DNA from: Paenibacillus amylolyticus
Lineage (GTDB): Bacteria > Bacillota > Bacilli > Paenibacillales > Paenibacillaceae
NCBI RefSeq assembly: GCF_001570725.1
Contig: NZ_BCNV01000004.1
Coordinates: 158,534-222,533, forward strand
DNA length: 64,000 bases
Direction of reading: 5' to 3'
Shown piece after piece: positions 34,502 to 42,408 of this stretch. Made by a program: the position numbers and the translations under genes. The notes under the pieces were generated by a model, which worked only from the letters and a program-made list of their open reading frames with translations, was not told where the DNA came from and did no database searches. How positions within the stretch are numbered: the first letter of the stretch is position 1; every line of letters begins with the position of its first letter.

Positions 34502-34840
34502 ATGAATACAAATAAGAATGAAAAATTCAATGCAAGAACTGAAACACAGGACGGCGTGTGCACGGTGTATCTGACTGGCGAACTGGATTTGTCGGTTGCT
34601 CCTGACTTCCGTTTGGTAATGGAGCCGCTCGTGGATAACAAGGAACAGGATCTTTTGATTAACATGAAAGAATTGAAGTATATCGACAGTACAGGGATTG
34701 GTATCCTGTTATCTGTTCTGAAGGCAAGACATGGAATGGAAGCTCGTTTTGAAGTACAGGAAGTTCCTGCGCAAATCCAGAAACTTTTTGATATGACGGG
34801 CATCGCCAAATTCTTTGTCACACAGAAGAATTCCCAATAG
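34502..34840 (+). CDS. rsbV: Anti-anti-sigma factor RsbV (STAS domain)
   Basis: 112 aa, the usual size, a single STAS domain. The phosphorylatable Ser63 is in YIDSTGIGIL, and VYLTGELDLSVAP is the typical strand. Unphosphorylated RsbV binds RsbW and releases SigB; RsbW phosphorylates it on the Ser, and the PP2C phosphatase encoded upstream should reverse this. It is followed by rsbW and sigB with tight spacing. SD ggagagag. Confidence 0.93.
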   Translation: MNTNKNEKFNARTETQDGVCTVYLTGELDLSVAPDFRLVMEPLVDNKEQDLLINMKELKYIDSTGIGILLSVLKARHGMEARFEVQEVPAQIQKLFDMTGIAKFFVTQKNSQ

Positions 34841-34858
34841 GAAAGGATCGAAAAAGGA

Positions 34859-35311
34859 ATGAATGCAGAAGTTCAAAGAGTCACCCTTAATCTACCGGCG
34901 ACAGCTGATTACGTTGATATTGTAAGACTCAATCTTTATGGAGTAGCATCCAAAATGGGATTCTCTTATGAAGACATTGAGGATATGAAAGTGGCTGTAT
35001 CCGAAGCCTGTAACAACTCTGTACTATATGCCTACTCACACGAAGGCGGCATGGTTGAAGTCGTATTTGAAGTGGACGGCGAAACACTGTCCATTACTGT
35101 CAAAGACGAAGGTGCCAGCTTCGAGAATATGAACCCTGCTGTGTCACGTGCCGGTCTTCACGACAAAGAACTGACAGAAGCACAGATTGGCGGACTTGGG
35201 TTCTACCTGATGCAAGCCTTGATGGACGATGTCAGTGTGGAAAGTGAGACGGGCAAAGGTACGAAGGTAGTACTCGTAAAACGTCTTGCAAGAAGTGAGG
35301 AGAAAGTATGA
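34859..35311 (+). CDS. rsbW: Anti-sigma factor / serine kinase RsbW
   Basis: 150 aa GHKL-type kinase. N-box VAVSEACNNSVLYAY, G1 box VKDEGASFENM and G2 box GGLGFYLMQALMDDV are present. It binds SigB and blocks it, and phosphorylates RsbV. Its stop overlaps the sigB start by four bases (ATGA), so the inhibitor and sigma factor are translated in step. Length and order are as in other Bacillales. Confidence 0.93.
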   Translation: MNAEVQRVTLNLPATADYVDIVRLNLYGVASKMGFSYEDIEDMKVAVSEACNNSVLYAYSHEGGMVEVVFEVDGETLSITVKDEGASFENMNPAVSRAGLHDKELTEAQIGGLGFYLMQALMDDVSVESETGKGTKVVLVKRLARSEEKV

Positions 35312-36081
35312 GTGAAAAAGTGACTCCCCCAGAGTCCATGTCTGAAGCTATAGGTTTGATCTGGGAATACCAGCAGACCCAAGATAATGAAATTGCAACA
35401 GTTCTCATCCGTAAATATGAACCGATGGTAAAGATGGCAGCAGGTAAAATTGCTCGGAATCGCCCCGATCTATACGAAGACTTGTATCAGACCGGGCAGA
35501 TGGCATTGATACGTTTGCTCAAGCAATACGATATCAACCTGGGTATTCCGTTTGAACCTTACGCCATGAAGAGCATGATTGGTCATATGAAGAACTATTT
35601 GCGAGATAAATCCTGGTATATTCAGGTGCCCCGGAGGATCAAGGAAAAGGGCGCACTGGTGCAACATGCCATTGATGAGTTAACCGTGAAGCTGGAGCGC
35701 TCACCTGGTGTGAACGAGATTGCTGAATACCTTGATTTGACCGCGGAAGAGACGATTGAAGTGCTGGCTGGTCGGGAATGTTATCACTATGTGTCACTGG
35801 ATTCTCCGTTATCTCAGGATGACAGTGCAGCGACATTGGGTGAGCTGATCAGTGCAGATGTGAATGACTTCGATTCAGTCGAAAAACGGATGGACTTGCA
35901 ACAGGCATTGGGACAATTGAAGGAACAAGAGCAGAAGGTACTTATTCTAGCATTCCAAGATGGCCAATCTCAGCGGGCAATTGCCCAGAAGCTTGGTGTT
36001 TCACAGATGAGTGTATCGCGGATTCAGAAGCGAGCTACAGAGAAGCTGAAACAGATCATGTCGAATGCTTCAATGTTATGA
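35308..36081 (+). CDS. sigB: RNA polymerase sigma factor SigB
   Basis: 257 aa. Region 2 at 30-100 (DLYQTGQMALIRLLKQYD, FEPYAMKSMIGHMKNYLRD), region 3 (130-165), region 4 helix-turn-helix at 205-250 (RAIAQKLGVSQMSVSRIQKRA). It directs polymerase to general-stress promoters; candidate targets with GTTT-N14-GG-type boxes surround the gene. It is coupled to rsbW by an ATGA overlap and ends at a strong terminator. No rsbX-like feedback phosphatase follows, unlike B. subtilis. Confidence 0.94.
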   Translation: MSEKVTPPESMSEAIGLIWEYQQTQDNEIATVLIRKYEPMVKMAAGKIARNRPDLYEDLYQTGQMALIRLLKQYDINLGIPFEPYAMKSMIGHMKNYLRDKSWYIQVPRRIKEKGALVQHAIDELTVKLERSPGVNEIAEYLDLTAEETIEVLAGRECYHYVSLDSPLSQDDSAATLGELISADVNDFDSVEKRMDLQQALGQLKEQEQKVLILAFQDGQSQRAIAQKLGVSQMSVSRIQKRATEKLKQIMSNASML

Positions 36082-36113
36082 TAAAAGAATCCCTGATGTT
36101 GTTGAGTACGGCA

Positions 36114-36160
36114 TAAAAAAGGACACGTAATTGCACTGAAATGCATACGTGTCCTTTTTG
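36114..36160 (+). terminator. Strong terminator after sigB, 22 bp before corA
   Basis: AAAAAAGGACACGTA pairs with TACGTGTCCTTTTT, extended by TTGCA/TGCA. It leaves only 22 bp before the next start codon, with no room for a promoter in between. Confidence 0.9.
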
Positions 36161-36182
36161 GGATCGAAAAGATGGGTATGCG

Positions 36183-37244
36183 ATGAACGAACTAAGTGCA
36201 GGAGTGGATAATGTGATTGTGGATCAAATGAAGCTGGAAGCTCGCCGCGACAAGTTATCTTGCTCGGACCAGTGGCAATGGTGGGATTGGGTTGCACCTG
36301 ACCCTGCCAACATGAGTGATGCTTTGGAGGAGCTGACAGAGGCATTTCCGGAAATGGAGTATTGGCTTCATAAAATTCCGGAAGTCGAATCGAATTATTT
36401 GTCCGTCCGTTTCGTGAATGGTACTGAGCCCGTCTTATTTGGCTCCTTGTTGTATGCGATCAAGAATGAGAGAGACGACAAACGCCAGGATAATCAGATG
36501 TTTTTCTATGTCGATCGCAATAACCTGGTTACCTTGAACATGGATGACAATACACGAGGCATTATGAAGACGGATGAGCGCGCACATATGTTACAGCAAT
36601 GTAGTGAGGCCAGGGATGGGATGTTTGTACTTTTTCGAGCTATACTGCATTACTACCATGTTGGGATGGATCATTTTGAGATGAACCTGCGTGATTTGGA
36701 GCGGAAGATGGAATCCCGCAATGCCCGCACCTTAATGGACCAGATTCTCGCCGCTCGATTTGAATTGTTGTACTGGAGCAATCTGTTTATTCCCTACTCG
36801 GAACTGATGGCTGCTGCCCATGAGGCTTATCTCAGCGAAATCAACGAAAATCGGTACTTCCAACAGCTTCAACATCGAGTAGAGCGAATGGAACGTTTGT
36901 TTAGTCACTACGAGAAAGAGATCGATACGTTAATCTCCATTGATAATGCGATCTCTGGTGTACGTGGAAATGAGATCATGAAGACGCTGACCATTGTCAC
37001 CGCTGTGTTCATACCCGCTACGGCAGCTGGCGCAATCTGGGGGATGAACTTTGAGAACCTGCCCTTTATCGATAAATCATGGGGAGTTGTACTGGTCCTT
37101 ATCGTCATTATCTTAAGCATGATCAGCATGTATGTATGGCTGATGATGAAAGGATGGACAGGGGATCTGCTCAAAGTAAAATCATCACAGTCTTCTGCCG
37201 AAGAAGGACAGAGTAGAGGAGCGACCGGAAAGCGTAAGACTTGA
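36183..37244 (+). CDS. CorA-family divalent cation channel/transporter
   Basis: 353 aa. The start is ATG 36183 because the upstream ATG at 36141 lies inside the terminator hairpin. The large cytoplasmic domain with long helices (about 140-290) ends in two membrane helices; the pore signature GMN is present as WGMNFENLP (about 292). CorA proteins move Mg2+ (or Co2+/Ni2+). It is unusual that the gene begins just after the sigB terminator, so expression must come from read-through or from a promoter within sigB. Confidence 0.88.
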   Translation: MNELSAGVDNVIVDQMKLEARRDKLSCSDQWQWWDWVAPDPANMSDALEELTEAFPEMEYWLHKIPEVESNYLSVRFVNGTEPVLFGSLLYAIKNERDDKRQDNQMFFYVDRNNLVTLNMDDNTRGIMKTDERAHMLQQCSEARDGMFVLFRAILHYYHVGMDHFEMNLRDLERKMESRNARTLMDQILAARFELLYWSNLFIPYSELMAAAHEAYLSEINENRYFQQLQHRVERMERLFSHYEKEIDTLISIDNAISGVRGNEIMKTLTIVTAVFIPATAAGAIWGMNFENLPFIDKSWGVVLVLIVIILSMISMYVWLMMKGWTGDLLKVKSSQSSAEEGQSRGATGKRKT

Positions 37245-37263
37245 CCTACTCTGCTAATTCATT

Positions 37264-37629
37264 TTAGTTTTTGTAATCTTCAATATAACCAAGCAAGTCA
37301 GCAATATATTGTCCCACAATCGGCATATTGACGAATTGACTGAGAATGAACGCCAGTAAACCCAGAACGACAAAGGTACCTACGGTCAGACCGAGTCCTC
37401 GAGCCATACCCGCTGTAAAGTTCGTAATAATCCGCTTTTTCGGACTGCTGTAATTCTCAATAATATCCTTGATCTGTGCTCTCTCCAGACTATCCGCAAT
37501 CTGGTCCAGACGTGTGTTCAATCGCTTTACCTCATGCCGCAATTCAAAAGGATGCTCGCTTGTATCATACTGCTGCGCCGGTGTTCCTCCCGTAATTGGA
37601 GTATTGCCGTTGATTGTAACTTTACTCAT
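37264..37629 (-). CDS. DUF5665 membrane protein
   Basis: 121 aa. The start at 37629 is set by the SD gaaggaa. A hydrophilic N-terminal half with a coiled segment (FELRHEVKRLNTRLDQIADSL) precedes the DUF5665 part (ITNFTAGMARGLGLTVGTFVVLGLLAFILSQ at about 73-105) with one membrane helix. Function unknown. It lies third in a - strand series glsB-like, ytxH-like, this gene, but a terminator separates it from ytxH. Confidence 0.8.
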   Translation of the reverse strand: MSKVTINGNTPITGGTPAQQYDTSEHPFELRHEVKRLNTRLDQIADSLERAQIKDIIENYSSPKKRIITNFTAGMARGLGLTVGTFVVLGLLAFILSQFVNMPIVGQYIADLLGYIEDYKN

Positions 37630-37657
37630 GTTTCCTTCCCCCTCAACTCGCATTGGA

Positions 37658-37692
37658 TAAAAAATAGCCAGCTGGAGTGCAGCTGGCTATTG
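37658..37692 (-). terminator. Terminator between ytxH-like and DUF5665 genes
   Basis: On the - strand AATAGCCAGCTG pairs with CAGCTGGCTATT and is followed by T6. It ends the ytxH transcript, perhaps partially, since no promoter fits before the next gene. Confidence 0.85.
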
Positions 37693-37713
37693 GTCACTCG
37701 ATCTATATAAGCC

Positions 37714-38121
37714 TTACAGGCTAGTCGAGTTAAGTTCTTTACGCGCATCTTCCTTCGCTTCCACAGAAGCGGCAGCCACTTCATCAGATGCACGGGATGC
37801 TTCGTTAGCCACATCAGCGGACGCTTTTCTGACAGAGTCCATGACATCATTGCGGCCTTGATTTACCGTTTTCGCAATATCAGAAGTTTTGGAAGAGACC
37901 GTTTTAGCCAGTTCAGAGGCTTTATCACCTACAACCGTTGCCACTTCTTTGGTGCGGTCAGTAACCATGCCCACTTTCTCGGAAAGGTCACCACGCAATT
38001 CACGTCCTGGTTTAGGAGCAAAGAGTAGTGCTGCAGCTGCTCCCAGCAACCCCCCGATGAAAATTCCTTTGGCGAAAGTCGAACCAGTCTGTACAGGATA
38101 TTGCTCTTCTGCTTTATTCAT
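37714..38121 (-). CDS. YtxH-family general stress protein
   Basis: 135 aa. One N-terminal helix (GIFIGGLLGAAAALLFAPKPG, the YtxH signature) is followed by a long Ala/Lys/Glu/Ser amphipathic helix (40-125). YtxH-type proteins are membrane-anchored stress proteins without known enzymatic activity. It lies 64 bp downstream of the glsB-like gene, which has a SigB-like promoter. SD aaggagtg. Confidence 0.88.
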   Translation of the reverse strand: MNKAEEQYPVQTGSTFAKGIFIGGLLGAAAALLFAPKPGRELRGDLSEKVGMVTDRTKEVATVVGDKASELAKTVSSKTSDIAKTVNQGRNDVMDSVRKASADVANEASRASDEVAAASVEAKEDARKELNSTSL

Positions 38122-38185
38122 GTCTAATCACTCCTTCTTCAAATTAAGAAACAAATACGAAACAACGAACACCTTGTTGCCCGAA

Positions 38186-38443
38186 TCAGGCAGCCTGTCT
38201 TAGCAGTCTGGACACAAGCCCCAGCAAGAAAACAAAGAGCGCTGTACCAATGATGGCAGGAATAATGGCAAAGTTACCGATAACCGGTCCCCAGTTACCA
38301 AGCAAAAGTGCTCCCAGCCAGGCTCCGGCAAATCCGGCAATCATTGCACCGATGATGCCTCCAGGCATGTTGTGACCGGCAAGTGCATCTCCGATCAAAC
38401 CGATGATGACTGCCATCACTATGCTGATAATGATGCCCCACAT
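38186..38443 (-). CDS. GlsB/YeaQ/YmgE-family stress membrane protein
   Basis: 85 aa, three hydrophobic helices with Gly-rich turns (MPGGIIGAMIAGFAGAWLG). Typical of the transglycosylase-associated GlsB/YeaQ family of stress-induced small membrane proteins, whose mechanism is unknown. SD aaaggaggcgg. Upstream on its strand is GTTTCA-N14-GTTTAT, a SigB-like promoter. It probably heads a - strand operon with the ytxH-like gene. Confidence 0.9.
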   Translation of the reverse strand: MWGIIISIVMAVIIGLIGDALAGHNMPGGIIGAMIAGFAGAWLGALLLGNWGPVIGNFAIIPAIIGTALFVFLLGLVSRLLRQAA

Positions 38444-38505
38444 AACAACCGCCTCCTTTAAACTTGATGTAGGATGTTGTCTGTTCGCGTTTGCTTACTT
38501 CGTAT

Positions 38506-38531
38506 ATAAACGCCGTGCAACCCTGTGAAAC
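38506..38531 (-). promoter_or_regulatory. SigB-like promoter for the glsB-ytxH operon
   Basis: On the - strand GTTTCA, 14 nt, GTTTAT. The -10 deviates at two positions from GGGTAT, but spacing and -35 agree with the other local sites. Confidence 0.45.
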
Positions 38532-38577
38532 AATAAAGATGAGGATGAATGAACTGGAAATTGGAGGAATTCATTCT

Positions 38578-39279
38578 TTAATGGGTTCGTTTAATGCCTT
38601 TGATCATGCAGAAGATCCATGCCAAACCAGCGGCAAATCCCGTAAATACATCCGTAGGATAATGAACACCCAGCATGATGCGGCTGAGGCCGATGAAGAA
38701 AATAAAACTGATGCCGCATAGAACAGGTAGCCACACACCGGTAGTGGCATGCCGCTGTCGTTCAATGGCCCATATGACAAAGAGCATGCCGTAGAAGCCC
38801 ATGGAGATCATGGCGTGTCCGCTAGGGAAGCTGTACCCGTGAACGACGAGCAGATGATCCAGTTCAGGTCTGCTTCGTCTGAAAAATTCCTTCAATAACG
38901 TGTTCAGAATCCACATCATGGCAAAACTTCCCGAGATCGCATATCCATATATAACATACCTTGGACTGCGTTGCATGAAGAAAAGAAGGGCAAAACCACC
39001 TGCAGCCACAGCAGAGATTTTGAATGAGCCCAGTGCGGTTATGAATGCAGTGTACGAGAATAGATGAAGACGTGAATCCGAATTCAGATAAAATAATTGC
39101 TGAATCTGATCATCCAGACGAATAATAACATCAGCACCCAGCCAGGCACCCAGACCTGCCAGGATAAATACGACCGAAGCGCTGAGGGCCAGACCAGCCA
39201 AACCCCAGTTGAGGAGTGGACGTAACAACGTGCCGGGAGTTGAACCGAATGAGGCTGGTGAATATGTTTTGCGCGGCAT
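38578..39279 (-). CDS. PAP2-family membrane phosphatase
   Basis: 233 aa, six helices. All three acid-phosphatase motifs are visible: KEFFRRSRP (C1), YSFPSGHAM (C2), SRIMLGVHYPTDV (C3), with the catalytic His in the last. Such enzymes dephosphorylate membrane lipids (phosphatidate, undecaprenyl-diphosphate, PGP). The length fits YodM/BcrC/PgpB-like proteins; the substrate is undetermined. SD aaggag. An almost perfect SigB-like promoter (GTTTTT-N14-GGGTAT) is 53 bp upstream, suggesting lipid-carrier recycling under stress. Confidence 0.92.
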   Translation of the reverse strand: MPRKTYSPASFGSTPGTLLRPLLNWGLAGLALSASVVFILAGLGAWLGADVIIRLDDQIQQLFYLNSDSRLHLFSYTAFITALGSFKISAVAAGGFALLFFMQRSPRYVIYGYAISGSFAMMWILNTLLKEFFRRSRPELDHLLVVHGYSFPSGHAMISMGFYGMLFVIWAIERQRHATTGVWLPVLCGISFIFFIGLSRIMLGVHYPTDVFTGFAAGLAWIFCMIKGIKRTH

Positions 39280-39331
39280 AGTGAGTTTCTCCTTCAGTAG
39301 TTGTAGTAGATGAACGTAGATTGATAAAGCT

Positions 39332-39357
39332 ATACCCGAAATACCTGTCGAAAAAAC
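39332..39357 (-). promoter_or_regulatory. SigB-like promoter for the PAP2 gene
   Basis: On the - strand GTTTTT, 14 nt, GGGTAT. The -10 matches the SigB consensus exactly. Confidence 0.65.
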
Positions 39358-39457
39358 TGTAAAAACGTCGCTTTTGTACTATACTATTTAGGATATCCCA
39401 TGCGGCGTCGTGACGCAAAGCAGAGATGAATTCGGGAGCACAAAGGAGAGAACTCGC

Positions 39458-40477
39458 ATGGAGAGTGCCTTGTTAATTAAAGAATACCGTGCAGGCGTTA
39501 TGGAATGCGCCCACTACGGACACATAAGTATTACCGATGAGCATGGTCGAATCGTATACTCGGCTGGTGATCCTCATTTTCGAGCGTTCACTCGCTCATC
39601 TGCCAAACCTTTTCAAGCTATTCCAGGAATTCGGGCAGGGATTGCCATCCACTACGGCCTCTCAGCACAGGAGATTGCGATCATGTCCTCTTCGCACCGT
39701 TCGGAACCGGAACATATTCGGGTGCTGGAGCAGCTATCCGGTAAAATCGGATTAGGAGAAGAATGCCTAATCTGTGCGCCGAGTTATCCGCTTAATGAAG
39801 AAAGTCGCAATGAATGGTTACGTGCACAAGGGGAGAAACGTCGCATTTTGCACAACTGTTCCGGCAAACATCTGGGAATCCTGGGATACAGTCAGATGAA
39901 GCAGGTGGATCTGGGCAGTTACGCTGAGCCGGATCATCCGGTGCAACGTGAAATTCTCGAAACGTTTGCCGACCTGGCAGGCATTCAGGAAAAAGAGATT
40001 GAGCTTGGGACGGATGGCTGCGGCTTTCCGGTATTTTCTTTGCCGTTATCGGCACTGTCGAACGCCTATCTGAAGCTCGCTTGTCCGGATCTTATCGCTG
40101 ATCCTTCCACAAGAACAGCTGTGGAGACGATCACATCAGCCATGAATGAATATCCGTTGATGGTAGGTGGTACGGAGCGTGTAGATTCAGTTTTGCTCGA
40201 AGACAATAACATTGTAGCGAAGGGTGGATTCAAAGGGGTCTTCGGATTTGGTCTGAAAAAAGAAAGACTGGGAATCACCTTCAAGGTACTGGATGGTTCT
40301 GAGGAAGAGTGGGCCTTCATTACCCAATCCATCCTGAAACAGATTGGTTATTCCAATGAGAGCACCATTGCACGATTGGCTGAAGTATTCCCTTCGGACA
40401 TCCGAAATGACGCGGGTACCCTTGTGGGTCATGCAGATAGTGAGTTCCTTCTGCACTCACTTGAAGATAGCGTATAA
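39458..40477 (+). CDS. Asparaginase II-family protein
   Basis: 339 aa. ATG 39458 has the SD caaaggagag. Sequence blocks typical of the asparaginase_II family (PF06089) are YRAGVMECAHYGHI, FRAFTRSSAKPFQAIP, SSSHRSEPEHI, HNCSGKHLGIL, GTDGCGFPVFSLPL, and a C-terminal GGFKGVFGFGL. Members hydrolyse asparagine to aspartate and ammonia. It is soluble, without a signal peptide. Monocistronic, divergent from the PAP2 gene. Confidence 0.9.
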   Translation: MESALLIKEYRAGVMECAHYGHISITDEHGRIVYSAGDPHFRAFTRSSAKPFQAIPGIRAGIAIHYGLSAQEIAIMSSSHRSEPEHIRVLEQLSGKIGLGEECLICAPSYPLNEESRNEWLRAQGEKRRILHNCSGKHLGILGYSQMKQVDLGSYAEPDHPVQREILETFADLAGIQEKEIELGTDGCGFPVFSLPLSALSNAYLKLACPDLIADPSTRTAVETITSAMNEYPLMVGGTERVDSVLLEDNNIVAKGGFKGVFGFGLKKERLGITFKVLDGSEEEWAFITQSILKQIGYSNESTIARLAEVFPSDIRNDAGTLVGHADSEFLLHSLEDSV

Positions 40478-40616
40478 CCTTAAGAAGGAGCGTGATTAGA
40501 GTTGCCGGACCCCGGGTAAAGATGACATACCAACTGGTATTCATCTATACAATTCATATACACGCATGGACTGCCGCGGTAATGTGGCAGCTCTAAACCC
40601 TTGGAGGTGGATGAAC

Positions 40617-41342
40617 ATGATTAAAGTGGTGACATCGGAAGAAAGGCACACGTCGGATCGAGGTTGGATACACAGTGAATTTAGCTTTTCGTTTGCGGAT
40701 TATGATGATCCGAGCAACGCCCATTTTGGCTGTCTGCTGGCTCATAATGACAACACGCTGATGCCGAAAGAAGGCTTTAAGAAACATCCACATCATGATC
40801 TTGAACTTGTCAGTTATGTCATCTCAGGCACACTCAAGCACACAGATAGTATGGGAACAGAACAATTGCTTGAACCGGGAACGGTCCAGGTGATGAGTGC
40901 GGGAACGGGAGTTGAACATTCCGAGACCAATCCGTCAGCGGATGAATCGGTACGTTTTCTCCAGATGTGGTTTTTGCCATCGGAGCGTATGTTGAAACCT
41001 TCCTATACGAATCGGAGAGTAGAGCCGCAGGAGCATTTGAATCGTCTATGTCCGATTGTATCAGGCCAAGAGGGTGAGGGAACCGAGGGTGCATTGCCTA
41101 TTTCCCAGGATGTAACCTGTTACCTGTCCCATTTGGAATCCGGGAAGAAGTTGATGTACCCGCAACACGAAGATCGGCGCACACATCTTTTCCTGATCAG
41201 TGGACATGTGGAGATTCATTGTTCGGACGGCAACTTCAACCTCAAGCCGGGGGATGCTGCGCGAATTCGTAAAAGTTGTGATCTGCAAATCACGAGCACA
41301 GGCAGTGAACCTGCCGAATTTGTTCTGGTTGACCTGCCTTAA
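40617..41342 (+). CDS. Pirin-family bicupin protein (YhhW-like)
   Basis: 241 aa. ATG 40617 is preferred because the SD (ggaggtg) is 7 nt upstream, while ATG 40611 is too close. Two cupin domains are present; the first binds metal through HPHHDLE and later GVEHSETN. Other signs are WIHSEFSFSFADYDDP and VRFLQMWFLP. E. coli YhhW has quercetin dioxygenase activity in vitro; the natural role is unclear. It ends at a bidirectional terminator. Confidence 0.9.
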   Translation: MIKVVTSEERHTSDRGWIHSEFSFSFADYDDPSNAHFGCLLAHNDNTLMPKEGFKKHPHHDLELVSYVISGTLKHTDSMGTEQLLEPGTVQVMSAGTGVEHSETNPSADESVRFLQMWFLPSERMLKPSYTNRRVEPQEHLNRLCPIVSGQEGEGTEGALPISQDVTCYLSHLESGKKLMYPQHEDRRTHLFLISGHVEIHCSDGNFNLKPGDAARIRKSCDLQITSTGSEPAEFVLVDLP

Positions 41343-41356
41343 GCATATAAACATGT

Positions 41357-41406
41357 GAAAAAGGACCTGTTTCCACGTTGATGTGGAAGACAGGTCCTTT
41401 TTTGGG
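41357..41406. terminator. Bidirectional terminator between pirin and DUF1128 genes
   Basis: AAAAAGGACCTGT pairs with ACAGGTCCTTTTT, with an inner TTCCACGTTGATGTGGAA stem. Serves both convergent genes. Confidence 0.9.
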
Positions 41407-41407
41407 C

Positions 41408-41644
41408 TTAGGATTTACGAAGGTTCCCCAGTTCGGAAGCAACGGCTTCCACTTCAGAGATACTGAGATGTTCCTTGCTCAAAATCATTTCATACAGGTC
41501 AAACAGATCTTCATATTTCTCAAGTGGGAATGACGAAGCTTGCATGGCGGCACCGCTTGCCATCCGAAGTTTGGTTTTGATCGCTTCAATCATATATTCC
41601 ATATTGGCTGCTGTTGCTTGTGTTAAATCCATCGTTAAGTTCAT
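41408..41644 (-). CDS. DUF1128 (YfkK-like) protein
   Basis: 78 aa (74 if the second ATG at 41632 is used; the SD ggaaggg lies directly before the first ATG, so the second is possible). It reads like B. subtilis YfkK: NMEYMIEAIKTKLRMASGAAM, then YEDLFDLYEMI and a terminal ASELGNLRK. Small helical cytoplasmic protein of unknown role. Confidence 0.85.
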   Translation of the reverse strand: MNLTMDLTQATAANMEYMIEAIKTKLRMASGAAMQASSFPLEKYEDLFDLYEMILSKEHLSISEVEAVASELGNLRKS

Positions 41645-41790
41645 CCCTTCCGTATCGGAAACTCTTGTTATTGTATCATGATTGGAAGTGCTCAGGCCAA
41701 TGCTTTTGCGGGGAAACGAAGCATCGGTTACAATGATGGATACAACAACAGGATTTAATGAGAACCTGAGTGTACTGGAGGGAATACAGC

Positions 41791-42348
41791 TTGGCAGCGT
41801 ATAAGCGAGAAATGGTTCGCCATCAAGGAAGGGAAGTCCGCAAAGGCGTGCCTGCAGAGGATCTGGTATTATTTTTCAAAAACATCGTTCAACTTCATTC
41901 TCCAGCTGAAGTCACGTTTGTCTGCATCGGTACTGATCGTTCCACTGGGGATGCTCTAGGTCCACTGACAGGAAGTTTACTACAAGAGAGCGGAATGGAG
42001 AACGTGATCGGCACGCTGTCTTCCCCTTGTGATGCAGATACGCTGGAAAAGAAATTGGCACTTATTCCTGCACACCATGCCATCATAGCGATTGATGCGT
42101 GTCTGGGTCCAAAGAATGCCGTAAGTACATACTATCTCTCGAACAACCCACTCATTCCGGCTCAATCGGTTGGGGGCAAGCTTCCTCCTGTCGGACAATA
42201 CAGTGTGGCAGCTGTGGTTAATGCCAATGGACCAAGGCCTTATTCCATACTGCAGATGACCTCGCTTCACTTGGTTATGGGCATGTCACGAACGATTGCA
42301 GACGCCGCGATTGAAGCATGGAAATGGAGACAAACGTTTCATTCATGA
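41791..42348 (+). CDS. YyaC-type spore protease-like protein
   Basis: 185 aa. TTG 41791 is chosen since the SD (ggaggga) lies 7 nt upstream. The central motif VCIGTDRSTGDALGPLTGS and then IAIDACLG, VGGKLPPVG and QMTSLHLVMGMSRTIADA fit the YyaC/DUF1256 family, related to the germination protease fold. Members are found in endospore formers and expressed during sporulation. This supports a spore-forming host. The actual substrate is unknown. Confidence 0.88.
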   Translation: MAAYKREMVRHQGREVRKGVPAEDLVLFFKNIVQLHSPAEVTFVCIGTDRSTGDALGPLTGSLLQESGMENVIGTLSSPCDADTLEKKLALIPAHHAIIAIDACLGPKNAVSTYYLSNNPLIPAQSVGGKLPPVGQYSVAAVVNANGPRPYSILQMTSLHLVMGMSRTIADAAIEAWKWRQTFHS

Positions 42349-42408
42349 TACGTAGGCTTAATAATATACAACCTGAATTATTTAATTCGCGCAGAGAGAG
42401 GGATTCAT

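Noticed and set aside
35996..36030. GTTTCA-N14-GCGGAT inside sigB as a SigB promoter for corA
   Set aside because: The -10 does not match, and the sequence encodes the conserved region 4 helix-turn-helix, which explains it.
36141..36182. Earlier ATG for the corA-like gene
   Set aside because: It lies inside the sigB terminator hairpin and has no SD; the family-like sequence starts after 36183.
39400..39457. GACGCAAAGC phrase resembling a c-di-GMP-I (GEMM) riboswitch before the asparaginase gene
   Set aside because: The rest of the motif (the GGCAAACC block and second stem) and an expression platform are absent.
40516..40521. GGGTAA upstream of the pirin gene as a SigB -10
   Set aside because: No GTTT-type -35 lies 12-15 bp upstream.
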